This document shows, in pieces, positions 1 through 8,544 of a DNA stretch of 44,734 nucleotides; the first letter of the stretch is position 1; every line of letters starts with the position of its first letter. The notes beneath the pieces are model-generated. The model saw only the letters and a list, made by a program, of their open reading frames with translations, searched no databases and was not told the DNA's origin. The stretch comes from JBLNDG01 sp050261415 (GTDB lineage: Bacteria; Bacillota; Clostridia; Lutisporales; Lutisporaceae), in the NCBI GenBank assembly GCA_050261415.1, contig JBLNDG010000177.1:1-44734 (forward strand), given 5' to 3'. The position numbers were made by a program, and so were the translations under genes.

Positions 1-144
1 ATCCTTAGCGTCAAAAAGTAACATAAATTTTAATCCAAACAAGAATAAACAGATAGATACAGACCATAAACTTGCAAATATACAGTATTGATTTTGACGT
101 TTTTATAAAATTAGTCGTGTAACAATTTACCGGAGGTGTTATAA

Positions 145-1662
145 TTGCCCAAGGATTTTCAGCAAATGTTGACAGAATTTCAGGAGCTGGTGAAAAGGAT
201 AAAGTATTACAACGATGCCCTGTCACTGCTTTACTGGGACTTGAGGACAGGAGCTCCAAAGAAGGGTGTACCCCAGAGGGCTGAAGTAATAGGTATGCTC
301 TCATCAGAGGCATTTAATCTTTCAACTTCAATACAGATGGAGGAGTACTTGGACTACTTTGAAGAGCCTGAAAACAGCAGCCGGTTGGACAAAATAATGA
401 GGGCTGTTGTAAAGGAATGCAGGAGGGACTTTGATAAATATAAAAAAATTCCTGCAGAGAAACATAAGGAATATGTAATACTTACTTCAGAAGCGGAATC
501 CGTATGGGAAGACGCAAAGAATACCAATAACTTTGAACTCTTCAGACCGTATCTCGAAAGAATTGTTGACTTCAATCTTGAATTTATCGAGCTTTGGGGA
601 TATAAAGGAAACAAATATAATACACTTCTTGACTTCTATGAACCGGGAATGACAGTTGACAAGCTTGACATGATATTTGGAGAGCTTAGAAGCAAAATTG
701 TGCCTTTGGTCGCAAAAATTAAGGAGGCCCCAAATCAACCGAATGATTCCATGCTCAAGAAGTATTTTGACCCTGACAAGCAGGAAGAATTCAGCCTGTT
801 CATTCTAAAGGAGATGGGTTATGACTTTGAAGCAGGCAGGCTGGATGAGAGTGAGCATCCATTTACCATAGGCATCAATCCGGGGGATGTAAGGATAACA
901 ACCCACTATTATCCCAACGATTTCAGCAGTGCGCTTATGAGCTCCTTACATGAAGGAGGGCATGCACTGTATGAGCAGGATATATCAACGGATTTGAACG
1001 GGACACCTTTGAATACCGGAGCATCTATGGGAATACATGAATCCCAGTCAAGATTCTGGGAAAACCTTATAGGAAGAAGCTATAATTTTTGGAAGTACTA
1101 TTATAAAGACCTGCAGGCGATGTTTGCCGAACAGTCTAAGGGTGTGACTCTGGAGGAATTCTACAGGGCAATCAATAAAGTTGAACCATCGCTTATCAGA
1201 GTTGATGCTGATGAGGTTACGTACAATCTGCATATTATGATCAGATATGAAATAGAGAAGGCTCTGATTAACAAAGAGATAAAGGTTGCTGATCTTCCGC
1301 GGATATGGAATGAAAAGATGAAGGAGTATCTGGGGATAGTACCTCCGGATGATACCAGGGGAGTACTTCAGGATATCCATTGGGCCGGTGGAAGCTTTGG
1401 GTATTTTCCGTCGTACAGCTTGGGGAATATATATTCAGCACAGTTTTACAATACTGCAAGAAGGGAAATCAAGGATTTCGACCATTTGTTGCGCAGAGGG
1501 AAGCTTATAGAGATAAAAGAATGGCTGGCAGAAAAAATTCATAAGTATGGAAAATTGCTTGAGCCTGCAGAAATATTAAAAGCTGTGACGGGAGAGGAAA
1601 TAAACCCCAAATATCTTGTTGAATACCTTGAAAATAAATATAAGGACATATACAAGCTTTAG
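145..1662 (+). CDS. M32 family metallocarboxypeptidase
   Basis: The 505-residue product matches thermostable carboxypeptidase Taq-type enzymes (peptidase family M32), cytoplasmic zinc enzymes that release C-terminal amino acids from peptides. The HEXXH zinc motif is visible as HEGGH at about residues 269-273. The downstream HESQSRFWEN segment, near residue 298, supplies the family's third ligand. Length is typical for the family (about 500). The start is TTG, 6 nt after a CGGAGGTG ribosome site at 131-138; no in-frame ATG lies close by. There is no signal peptide. The gene stands alone, followed by a strong bidirectional hairpin, and converges on the minus-strand GGDEF-EAL gene. Family assignment is secure; the in vivo peptide substrates are unknown. 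Confidence 0.95.
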   Translation: MPKDFQQMLTEFQELVKRIKYYNDALSLLYWDLRTGAPKKGVPQRAEVIGMLSSEAFNLSTSIQMEEYLDYFEEPENSSRLDKIMRAVVKECRRDFDKYKKIPAEKHKEYVILTSEAESVWEDAKNTNNFELFRPYLERIVDFNLEFIELWGYKGNKYNTLLDFYEPGMTVDKLDMIFGELRSKIVPLVAKIKEAPNQPNDSMLKKYFDPDKQEEFSLFILKEMGYDFEAGRLDESEHPFTIGINPGDVRITTHYYPNDFSSALMSSLHEGGHALYEQDISTDLNGTPLNTGASMGIHESQSRFWENLIGRSYNFWKYYYKDLQAMFAEQSKGVTLEEFYRAINKVEPSLIRVDADEVTYNLHIMIRYEIEKALINKEIKVADLPRIWNEKMKEYLGIVPPDDTRGVLQDIHWAGGSFGYFPSYSLGNIYSAQFYNTARREIKDFDHLLRRGKLIEIKEWLAEKIHKYGKLLEPAEILKAVTGEEINPKYLVEYLENKYKDIYKL

Positions 1663-1682
1663 TTAAAAGCAGTATGGAAATA

Positions 1683-1738
1683 AAAACAGCCGTTTTGTGC
1701 AACCGGGTTGTAACCCCTTTACACAAAATGGCTGTTTT
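1683..1738. terminator. Bidirectional intrinsic terminator
   Basis: Complementary arms (AAAACAGCCGTTTTGTG and CACAAAATGGCTGTTTT, one mismatch) flank a C/G-rich loop and end in T-runs on both strands. It sits between two convergent genes and can serve both. Confidence 0.8.
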
Positions 1739-1745
1739 GCTTTCA

Positions 1746-3713
1746 CTATCCGTTTATTTCAATATGCTTTTCTGCTTCGTCCGCCGGTAGGGGTTTGCTG
1801 ATATAAAAGCCCTGGATCTCGTCACAACCCATATGCTGCAGCAGTCTCAACTGTTCCTTTGTTTCCACTCCCTCAGCTATAACCTTGAGGCTTAAGGTAT
1901 GTGCAACGTCAATTATTGCTTTTACTATCGCATAGGTGTTCTTATCCTCCAGTATATCTGCGATAAATGTCTGGTCAATCTTCAGGAAGTTAATGGGAAA
2001 GCGCTTTAAATAGTTGAGGGATGAATAGCCTGTCCCGAAATCATCTATAGATATGTTAACACCCATATCCATCAACTTGCTTAAAGCGTTTATTGTAAAG
2101 TCGAGATTTTCCATTGCAGCCGTTTCAGTAATTTCCAATTCAAGGAATGAAGCATCAATTCCGGTTTCCTTCAAAACGTTTGCTACAATATCCGGCAAGT
2201 GCTTCTCCTTAAACTGCCAGGCAGAAAGGTTTACAGCCAGACGCAGGCTGGTATGCCCCAGTTCTCTCCACTGCTTCAATTGGTTGCATGCCCGCCTGAG
2301 TACCCATTCATCCAAAGCTTTTATTATTCCAGTCTCTTCTGCCAGCGGTATAAACTCAGAGGGGTATATGAGCCCTTTTTCCGGGTGCTGCCATCTGACC
2401 AATGCTTCCATGCCTACCAGTTCACCTGTCTTGCCGTCGACCTTCGGCTGATAATGCAACAGAAGTTCTTCATTGTCTATGGCGTGGCGCAGGTTGTTTA
2501 TCAAGCGGAACTTCTCAAGCGAATTTTCGGCTAAATCAGGGGAATAGATCTGATAGTCATTTCTTCCAATCAGCTTAACCTTATGCATAGCGGAAGCAGC
2601 ATTTTTCAATATTTCATGGGTCTCCCCACCGTGCTCCGGAAAAACTGCGATTCCGATGCTTGCCGACACGGTAAGCTCATGGTTTTCTATAACAAATGAA
2701 CCGGAGAAAGCCTCAAGTATTTTTGAAGCAGCTTTTGCAGCATCCTCCTGACCCTTGATGCCGGTTATTAATATTGCAAATTCATCGCCGCCCATACGTG
2801 CAATTGTGGAATCCTTGCCAATTGACTCCATAAGCCTTCCTGCGGCATGCTTAAGTACCAAATCTCCTACGTTATGACCAAGAGTATCGTTTATATTTTT
2901 AAACATGTCAAGATCCAGGAACAAAACAGCGGCGCATGTATTTTTGTATACTGCATCTTTTAAAGCCTGGTTGAGGTGCTCGTAGAACAGATTACGGTTA
3001 GGGAGTGAGGTAAGAGTATCATATTGTTGCTGCTTTAATTCGTTAGTGCCGGAATACTGCAGCGATATATCCTGAACAGCTGCAATTTCAGTATCCGCAT
3101 TCTTATAAGCCAACTTCCCGAAGGTATCTTTAAATTTGCTTTCTTTACCGGTTGCTTTTGCAGTATCCTCAAATACGACAACGACACCGATAAACTCATT
3201 AAAATCATTAGTTATGCCGGTTATTGACCCTGAAACGAATTTTTTTTCGTTGTTCTTCGTAATAATCGCTGTTTTTATTGGAATGACGTCCGTATTCATA
3301 CTTTTAACGAGCTTGCGGATATTTAAATCCGTTGCTGCATCATTACCATTTGCAGGCTTGAATATATTTTCCAAAGGCTTGCCCATTGCATCCTGCTTTG
3401 AATACCCGGTTATGGCTTCAGCTGTAGGATTCATGAAGGTTACGATACCTTTAATGTCTGTTGCCAACAGACCGTTTCCAATGCTTTTAAGGGTTCCCCT
3501 CATCCTTACATTCTCAGCTCTTTCTTCCTTGCTTATGTTGTTCAGCTTGGAGCTGATCCTCCGGTAAATATACTTATACGCCAGATATGCCAATGACAGA
3601 ACAAAAATAACAGCGAGAGCTGTCAATAGGATTCCATTACCGGCTAGTCCCTTCCCCGAATGTACCATGGTATTGCCCAAATTGAGATGAACTAAAACAA
3701 ATAGACCTCCCAT
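1746..3713 (-). CDS. Membrane-anchored PAS-GGDEF-EAL cyclic-di-GMP protein
   Basis: A 655-residue protein with one predicted N-terminal membrane helix (about residues 27-47), a PAS domain (about 60-175), a GGDEF diguanylate cyclase domain and a C-terminal EAL phosphodiesterase domain. The GGDEF motif is intact (ARMGGDEF), but the RxxD inhibitory site upstream is not canonical (IGKD). The EAL domain keeps its signature residues: MEALVRW, NLSAW, ELEITE, DDFGTGYSS, LKIDQ, AEGVET and QGFYISKP. Both activities are therefore plausible, though the net direction cannot be read from sequence. The chosen ATG at 3713 follows AAAGGAG by 11 nt; an in-frame ATG at 3743 lies upstream of that site and is less likely. 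It is in tandem with another cyclic-di-GMP gene but separated by a terminator. Confidence 0.93.
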   Translation of the reverse strand: MGGLFVLVHLNLGNTMVHSGKGLAGNGILLTALAVIFVLSLAYLAYKYIYRRISSKLNNISKEERAENVRMRGTLKSIGNGLLATDIKGIVTFMNPTAEAITGYSKQDAMGKPLENIFKPANGNDAATDLNIRKLVKSMNTDVIPIKTAIITKNNEKKFVSGSITGITNDFNEFIGVVVVFEDTAKATGKESKFKDTFGKLAYKNADTEIAAVQDISLQYSGTNELKQQQYDTLTSLPNRNLFYEHLNQALKDAVYKNTCAAVLFLDLDMFKNINDTLGHNVGDLVLKHAAGRLMESIGKDSTIARMGGDEFAILITGIKGQEDAAKAASKILEAFSGSFVIENHELTVSASIGIAVFPEHGGETHEILKNAASAMHKVKLIGRNDYQIYSPDLAENSLEKFRLINNLRHAIDNEELLLHYQPKVDGKTGELVGMEALVRWQHPEKGLIYPSEFIPLAEETGIIKALDEWVLRRACNQLKQWRELGHTSLRLAVNLSAWQFKEKHLPDIVANVLKETGIDASFLELEITETAAMENLDFTINALSKLMDMGVNISIDDFGTGYSSLNYLKRFPINFLKIDQTFIADILEDKNTYAIVKAIIDVAHTLSLKVIAEGVETKEQLRLLQHMGCDEIQGFYISKPLPADEAEKHIEING

Positions 3714-3778
3714 ATGAATACACACTCCTTTGTAGCCGTGCACCCGGAAAGTGGTTCGAAATTTTGACTATACATTTT

Positions 3779-3805
3779 ATTTCGGCAATATATTTGGCTT
3801 TTTTC
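3779..3805 (-). promoter_or_regulatory. Possible SigD-type promoter for the GGDEF-EAL gene
   Basis: On the minus strand, GCCGAAAT (3786-3779) matches the flagellar sigma-D -10 consensus GCCGATAT at 7 of 8 bases. GAAA lies 15 nt upstream, where TAAA is expected. It is about 65 nt upstream of the chosen start codon. The match is suggestive only. Confidence 0.35.
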
Positions 3806-3931
3806 AGGTAATTTTAAAAAAAATTTCAGTTTTTACCTGGTTTTGTATGTGAAAAAGGGTACTGTTGAAGTACTACGACAACTAATGAAGTCTTTTATGA
3901 AACTTATTGACGGAGCATGCCAGAATAATAA

Positions 3932-3969
3932 AAAACCGGCCAGTTTCGACAATTGCCGCTGCTGACCGG
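3932..3969 (-). terminator. Intrinsic terminator of the HD-GYP gene
   Basis: Read on the minus strand, CCGGTCAG and CTGGCCGG form an 8-bp stem (one G-U pair) with an 18-nt loop, followed by TTTTTTATT. It begins just after the stop codon of the 3977-6154 gene. Confidence 0.75.
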
Positions 3970-3976
3970 GCTTGAA

Positions 3977-6154
3977 TCAGTTTATCATCTTTATAAATTC
4001 ATTGACAAGCTGTGGATCAAACTGCGATCCCGAGCATCTTTGCAGTTCATTGATGGCTTCTGTTTTACTGACGGTTTTGCCGTAAGGCTTGTTATGCAGC
4101 ATTACATCATAAGCGTCAACGATACTGATTATCCTTGAAATCATTGGTATGTTTTCGCCCTTTAACTGGCGCGGATACCCTTCCCCGTCCCACCTCTCGT
4201 GGTGTGAAAGTATATACTCGGCAATGGATGCCATCCTCAAGGAGGATAGTATAATGTGGTATCCTATTTCAGGGTGCCTCTTGACTGTAGCCCATTCATT
4301 TTCGTTAAGCTTGCCCTGCTTCAAAAGGGTCTCATCCGGTATTGCTATCTTGCCGATATCATGCATCAGAACCGCTATGGACAGCTCATCCAATTTACTT
4401 TCAGACAGCTTAAGCCTTTCGCCGAGTTTAAGTGCGAGAGCCCTCATTCTTTCTGTATGGTCCTTGGTCTCGAGAGACCTTTCGTTAAGAGTATTCTGCA
4501 GGGTCTCTATTATGGAGTTTGTCATCCTTTTGCTTTCGTTGAACTTGTTTTTATACATTTTGTCATCAGCTTTTTTTATGAGTTCCTCAATTGTATGTAT
4601 GGCAGAATCCTTTGCTGCATAGCCCAACGCTATGCTCGGCTGTACGGGTTTAAACCCTGATAGGGTGCATAATTTCTTTATTCTTTCACAAACACTGACG
4701 GTTTCAATTTCATCTGTGTTGGGGAGAATAACAGCAAATTCATCTCCTCCCAGCCTTGCTACTATATCTGTCTTTCGACATGCCGTTTCCAGGATTCTTG
4801 CAGTCTCAATCAGCAAATTATCGCCATTTTCATGGCCAAAGGCATCATTGGCAAGTTTTAGCCCGTTCATATCCCCTATAATAATGCTGAAGGGATATTC
4901 GCGGTTCTCATCAAGGGATTTTAACTTTTCATCGAAATAAGCCCTGTTAAAAAGCCCTGTCAGCTTATCGTGCATGCTGAGGTAATTGATCTTTTCCTCT
5001 GCAAGCTTTCTGGAGGTTATATCCTGTGCGATGGTTTGTATCTCGACAGGATTCCCGTTTTTATATATAATGATGCTTCTGCATTCAAGTATTATATGCT
5101 TGCCTTCCTTGCTTACTATTTCCATTATTTCTGTTCTGCCGAGTTTATCGCTGACAAACTCAAGCTTATTCCGGTTGATGAAAGCCTCACGCTTATCAAC
5201 TGGCGCAAGCTCTGCCATATTCATCGAAAGAAGCTCTTCACGGCTGTAGCCGGTTACTTCGCTGCAAGCATTGTTAACCGATGTAAAATTGCCTTTAAGG
5301 TTAAAAGTGCATATAACAGCACAGGCATTCTCAAAAAGTCCCCTGTAGCGTTCTTCACTTTCCTTAAGCTTTTGCGCTATTTCAATCTGCTCGGTGATAT
5401 CCCTCAACATGCCTTTTTCCGATACCGGCGTACCGCTTTCGTCCCTTTCAAGGAGAACCCATTCCTCAACCCAGCGGATATCTCCATTTTTACAGGTTAC
5501 CCTGTATGAATGCTTGTACTCCCTAACGGATGTTTTTCTTGCATTCCATACAGTATTCTGGGTTTTTTCACGGTCTTCCTCATAAACAAAATCCCAATAA
5601 TCGACCGCCCCTGAATAGAATTCCTCATCCGTATAGCCAAATTGTGAGATGTTTTTCGTCACAAATATGACAGGTACTCCCGGCAATAAAGCCCATTCAA
5701 AAACAACAATTGAGCTTTTTTCAATTATTTCGTTGGAATGCTGCAATTTTTCGTTGGATATGCGAAGTTCTTCGGCATACTCGCCGGATGTTTTAAGGGA
5801 CTCTGATATTTGTCCGAACAAATTATTAAGGGTTTCATCGATGTTAGCCAGGTTGCCTTCAAAATCAAGGCCGACACTTTCATAACTGCTGCTTTGCAGG
5901 ATGTTTGCAAAGCTTTTTAAGAATTTTTTTATTGCTCCATGGATCATATTGTATTGTGTAATTATGAGTATGGTGCTGTGAAGAAGCAGTGTGAGTATAA
6001 TCAGAAAATAAAAGTTGTGCGTATTGTTGAAATTAGTGTTGTTAATAATGATATAGCTGAGAAATGACAATGCGACAATTGATAAAAAATTTGAAAAGAG
6101 TACTATTTTAGCAACTTTTGATCTAATGGACAAGTTACTATTTTTTTCGTTCAA
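3977..6154 (-). CDS. Membrane PAS-PAS-GGDEF-HD-GYP signalling protein
   Basis: A 725-residue protein with two N-terminal membrane helices (about residues 16-37 and 43-65), two PAS/PAC units (about 145-390), a GGDEF domain and a C-terminal HD-GYP phosphodiesterase domain. GGDEF is intact (ARLGGDEF) with an RxxD inhibitory site (RKTD) at the usual place. The HD-GYP domain keeps MHDIGK, a following His region, and HHERWDGEGYP. The protein could thus both make and break cyclic-di-GMP, with PAS domains sensing small molecules or redox. The start is TTG at 6154, about 10 nt from AGGGAGGG; no better in-frame ATG is near. It is the same class of protein as its downstream neighbour but has its own terminator. 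Confidence 0.93.
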   Translation of the reverse strand: MNEKNSNLSIRSKVAKIVLFSNFLSIVALSFLSYIIINNTNFNNTHNFYFLIILTLLLHSTILIITQYNMIHGAIKKFLKSFANILQSSSYESVGLDFEGNLANIDETLNNLFGQISESLKTSGEYAEELRISNEKLQHSNEIIEKSSIVVFEWALLPGVPVIFVTKNISQFGYTDEEFYSGAVDYWDFVYEEDREKTQNTVWNARKTSVREYKHSYRVTCKNGDIRWVEEWVLLERDESGTPVSEKGMLRDITEQIEIAQKLKESEERYRGLFENACAVICTFNLKGNFTSVNNACSEVTGYSREELLSMNMAELAPVDKREAFINRNKLEFVSDKLGRTEIMEIVSKEGKHIILECRSIIIYKNGNPVEIQTIAQDITSRKLAEEKINYLSMHDKLTGLFNRAYFDEKLKSLDENREYPFSIIIGDMNGLKLANDAFGHENGDNLLIETARILETACRKTDIVARLGGDEFAVILPNTDEIETVSVCERIKKLCTLSGFKPVQPSIALGYAAKDSAIHTIEELIKKADDKMYKNKFNESKRMTNSIIETLQNTLNERSLETKDHTERMRALALKLGERLKLSESKLDELSIAVLMHDIGKIAIPDETLLKQGKLNENEWATVKRHPEIGYHIILSSLRMASIAEYILSHHERWDGEGYPRQLKGENIPMISRIISIVDAYDVMLHNKPYGKTVSKTEAINELQRCSGSQFDPQLVNEFIKMIN

Positions 6155-6376
6155 TGCAGCATATCCCTCCCTCTACAATACCACAAAAGTTATGGGAATC
6201 TGTGGTTGTTATATGCGTGTCTAATGCTGTAAAAAGTGAAGATTATCCTCATTATATATTTTTTAGTACAAGCCATCAATAGAAAATATATAAAAGGTAT
6301 GCTTATTATATGAATGGATATTACCTGACGCAACACATTGAAACAACGTAATCCGGGAAAATACCATAAATTGGTG

Positions 6377-6406
6377 TTGACACAAAGGCTGTTTCTGTAT
6401 TATAGT
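6377..6406 (+). promoter_or_regulatory. Sigma-A promoter of the his operon
   Basis: A perfect TTGACA -35 at 6377-6382 is followed after 18 nt by TATAGT (6401-6406). Transcription would start near 6413, giving a leader of about 290 nt before hisZ. No other promoter-like match as good lies in 6155-6703; 6155-6370 otherwise shows nothing I can name. Confidence 0.65.
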
Positions 6407-6513
6407 AAATAGAAATACGAAGCGTAACCATGGCAACATTGAAAAGAGTTAGTTGTTATCAAAGCTTTGACAATTATGTCGAAGTTTACGGTTTCAGATT
6501 TGGAGTTGATTTT

Positions 6514-6579
6514 ATGTATACCAATATTATAGAAATAGTTAGGATACATCACCATAGGATAAGCACTTACGCCTTATAG
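6514..6579 (+). CDS. his operon leader peptide with three tandem His codons
   Basis: A 21-residue ORF, MYTNIIEIVRIHHHRISTYAL, begins with ATG 8 nt after GGAG (6502-6505). Codons 12-14 (6547-6555) are CAT CAC CAT, three consecutive histidines. It lies between the operon promoter and a terminator directly upstream of hisZ. This matches the architecture of histidine leader peptides that drive ribosome-mediated attenuation: low charged tRNA-His stalls the ribosome on the His run and alters folding of the following RNA. The peptide itself probably has no function beyond being translated. The ribosome site, His run and placement are visible; translation is inferred. Confidence 0.8.
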   Translation: MYTNIIEIVRIHHHRISTYAL

Positions 6580-6677
6580 GAATTTTTCCATAGGTATAAG
6601 TGCTATTAGTGCTTATGCCTATGGGATGAAATATTATAAAAACCCCGTAGGTAATGAAAAAACCTACGGGGTTTTTT
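6552..6677 (+). promoter_or_regulatory. his operon attenuator: competing stems plus terminator
   Basis: Four mutually exclusive pairings can be read. B (6562-6569, AGCACTTA) is an exact complement of the 3' part of C (6597-6604). C (6588-6604) forms a near-continuous hairpin with D (6608-6624). The 3' end of D (6618-6625, CCTATGGG) pairs with 6644-6651 (CCCGTAGG, one G-U), which is the 5' arm of the terminator. The terminator is 6638-6652 with 6662-6676, followed by a T-run. The model copies the enteric his attenuator. A ribosome stalled at 6547 leaves B free, so B:C forms, D pairs with the terminator arm, and transcription continues. A ribosome reaching the stop codon at 6577 covers B, so C:D and the terminator form. 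The 6552-6567 segment can also pair with D, which complicates the picture. Confidence 0.75.
6638..6677 (+). terminator. Attenuation terminator upstream of hisZ
   Basis: Arms 6638-6652 and 6662-6676 are perfectly complementary over 15 bp around a 9-nt loop and are followed by a T-rich tract. It ends only about 10 nt before the hisZ ribosome site, so it can only act as a conditional terminator of the his operon. Confidence 0.88.
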
Positions 6678-6703
6678 ATTTTATCAAAGGAGTGTAGCAA
6701 ACC

Positions 6704-7873
6704 ATGCAAAACCTAGGGAACCCAAAAGGAATGAAGGATATTTTAATAACCGAAAGCAGCAGAAAAGCGGTTCTGCAGGAGAAACTCAAGCAATATATAA
6801 AGAGCTGCGGTTTCAACAGGATAGAAACACCGCTGTTTGAATACTACGGATTATTTTCAGGGGATACAGCCTCTGTAACAGAGGAGAACATCATAAAGCT
6901 AATTGACACGGAAGGAAAGGTAGTAGCGCTGAGGCCTGACATTACAATTCCCGCTGCAAGGGTTGTTGCTACAAAGCTGAAGGAGTACCGGAAGCCCTTA
7001 AAGCTTTTTTATTCGGGGAATGTGTACCGGAGAAGCAGCAAGGAGAATGGTGCAGGTAGTGAATTTTGCCAGATTGGAGCGGAAATATACGGGGACACCG
7101 GCATATGGCCTGACATTGAGCTTTTAAGCATGGCAAGGGAATGCCTGGAGGAGGCGGCGGTGACAGATTATAAGATAGACATCGGGGATATAGGAATAGT
7201 GAAAGGGGTTTTCGAGGGACTCTCCCTTGAAGAAGAAAGTAAAGCATACCTTGAAGCACTGATTCACGGAAAGAACCTGGTGGAGCTTGAAAATGAAGTA
7301 TCAGGGCTTGATATATGTGATAGGGACAAGGAAATAATCTGCAAGCTGCCGTGTTTATTCGGAAAGCCTGAGGATGTATTTGAAGGGATTGGTCAGATTA
7401 TTGTAAATGATACTGTAGAGAAATCCGTCAACTATTTGTATAAGTTATGCGGGGGGCTTAAGGAGCTGGGCCTCGGCCCCAGCCTGATTGTGGATGCCGG
7501 AATGACAACAAATATAAAGTATTACACAGGATTGATATTCAAGGCATATGCAAAGGGAACAAGCAGTGTTGTAATATCCGGAGGAAGGTATGACGGCTTG
7601 CTTGAGGCAATGGGTTACAGCTGTCCGGCGGCAGGATTTGCAGTGTATGTTGACGGCCTTATCAAAGCCTCAATGAAACAAACAGCTTATGAACAAAAGG
7701 ATAGGAAGCTGTTGGTTATATACAGCGGCGAAAGGTTCGCGGAGGCATATGGATATGCCAAAAGCTGCAGGAAGAATGGAATAGCAGTAAACCTTATAAA
7801 CCCCGGCAGTAGTTTTGATTTGCTGCAATATAAGAAGCAGTACGGATATGACGAGTTAGTGAGCTATGAATAG
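6704..7873 (+). CDS. hisZ: ATP phosphoribosyltransferase regulatory subunit HisZ
   Basis: HisZ is a catalytically silent histidyl-tRNA synthetase paralogue that forms a hetero-octamer with short-form HisG and makes that enzyme active and sensitive to histidine. The 389-residue product shows the class II synthetase core: GNPKGMKDIL at the N-terminus, VVALRPDITIPAARV (motif 2 region), YRRSSKENGAGSEFCQIGAEIYG, and VVISGGRYDGL near the end. The anticodon-binding domain of true HisRS is reduced, as expected for HisZ. ATG at 6704 follows AAAGGAG. It is the first structural gene after the attenuator and sits 14 nt before hisG. Confidence 0.95.
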   Translation: MQNLGNPKGMKDILITESSRKAVLQEKLKQYIKSCGFNRIETPLFEYYGLFSGDTASVTEENIIKLIDTEGKVVALRPDITIPAARVVATKLKEYRKPLKLFYSGNVYRRSSKENGAGSEFCQIGAEIYGDTGIWPDIELLSMARECLEEAAVTDYKIDIGDIGIVKGVFEGLSLEEESKAYLEALIHGKNLVELENEVSGLDICDRDKEIICKLPCLFGKPEDVFEGIGQIIVNDTVEKSVNYLYKLCGGLKELGLGPSLIVDAGMTTNIKYYTGLIFKAYAKGTSSVVISGGRYDGLLEAMGYSCPAAGFAVYVDGLIKASMKQTAYEQKDRKLLVIYSGERFAEAYGYAKSCRKNGIAVNLINPGSSFDLLQYKKQYGYDELVSYE

Positions 7874-7887
7874 AAGGAGTGGTAGAA

Positions 7888-8544
7888 ATGTTGAAAGTAG
7901 CCGTTGCCAAAGGTAGGATTGCTGAAAAGGTCAGCAGCATGCTGGACAAAACAAATGCTTACGGAAATATTATCGATTTAAGCTCAAGGAAACTGATTTT
8001 TACAGATGAAAGCAGGGCTGTGCAGTTTTTTCTGGTAAAACCCGCCGATCTGCTTGTATATGTGGAAAGCGGTGCAGCAGATGTAGGCATTATTGGGAAA
8101 GATATACTTATGGAAACTCAAAGCCCTGTTTACGAAATCCTGGATTTGAAAGTATGCAGCTGCAAGATGGTTGTAGCCGGATTGTCCGAAAAAAAGAATG
8201 TAAGGCCTGCAATAAGAAGAATAGCCACAAAATATCCGCGGATCACAGCAGATTTTTTCGAAAGCCGCTCAGAACCTGTGGAAATTATCAAGCTTGACGG
8301 TTCAATAGAGTTGGCACCCCTGGCAGGCCTATCGGATGCAATAGTTGATATTGTCGAAAGCGGCAGGACCCTAAAGGAAAATGGACTGGTAGTATATGAA
8401 GACATTTGCGGAATAACTGCAAGAGTTGTGGCGAATAGAGTGAGCTACAAGCTGAAAAACAATAGCATAAATGCGTTTGTATCGGCTGTCAGAAGTTCTA
8501 TCGATGGAGGCGAAGCAATTGTTAAGAATACTCTCGTTGGATAA
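7888..8544 (+). CDS. hisG: ATP phosphoribosyltransferase catalytic subunit HisG, short form
   Basis: Catalyses the first step of histidine synthesis, joining ATP and PRPP. The 218-residue product is the short form without the C-terminal ACT-like regulatory domain, consistent with hisZ just upstream. Visible family features are MLKVAVAKGRIAEK at the start, the central ADVGIIGKDILME segment, and the PRPP-binding loop region ADAIVDIVESGRTLKENGL (written here as seen near residue 155: SDAIVDIVESGRTL). ATG at 7888 lies 8 nt after AAGGAG (7874-7879); an in-frame GTG at 7879 overlaps that ribosome site and is rejected. Its 3' end overlaps the likely hisD start. Confidence 0.95.
   Translation: MLKVAVAKGRIAEKVSSMLDKTNAYGNIIDLSSRKLIFTDESRAVQFFLVKPADLLVYVESGAADVGIIGKDILMETQSPVYEILDLKVCSCKMVVAGLSEKKNVRPAIRRIATKYPRITADFFESRSEPVEIIKLDGSIELAPLAGLSDAIVDIVESGRTLKENGLVVYEDICGITARVVANRVSYKLKNNSINAFVSAVRSSIDGGEAIVKNTLVG

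Noticed and set aside
6413..6703. T-box riboswitch as the his leader
   Set aside because: No T-box core (AGGGTGGNACCGCG-like) is present, and the leader ORF with His codons explains the terminator better.
8471..8518. Longer hisD start inside hisG
   Set aside because: The upstream codons lack a ribosome site and extend beyond the family N-terminus; TTG at 8519 has GGAGG at ideal spacing.
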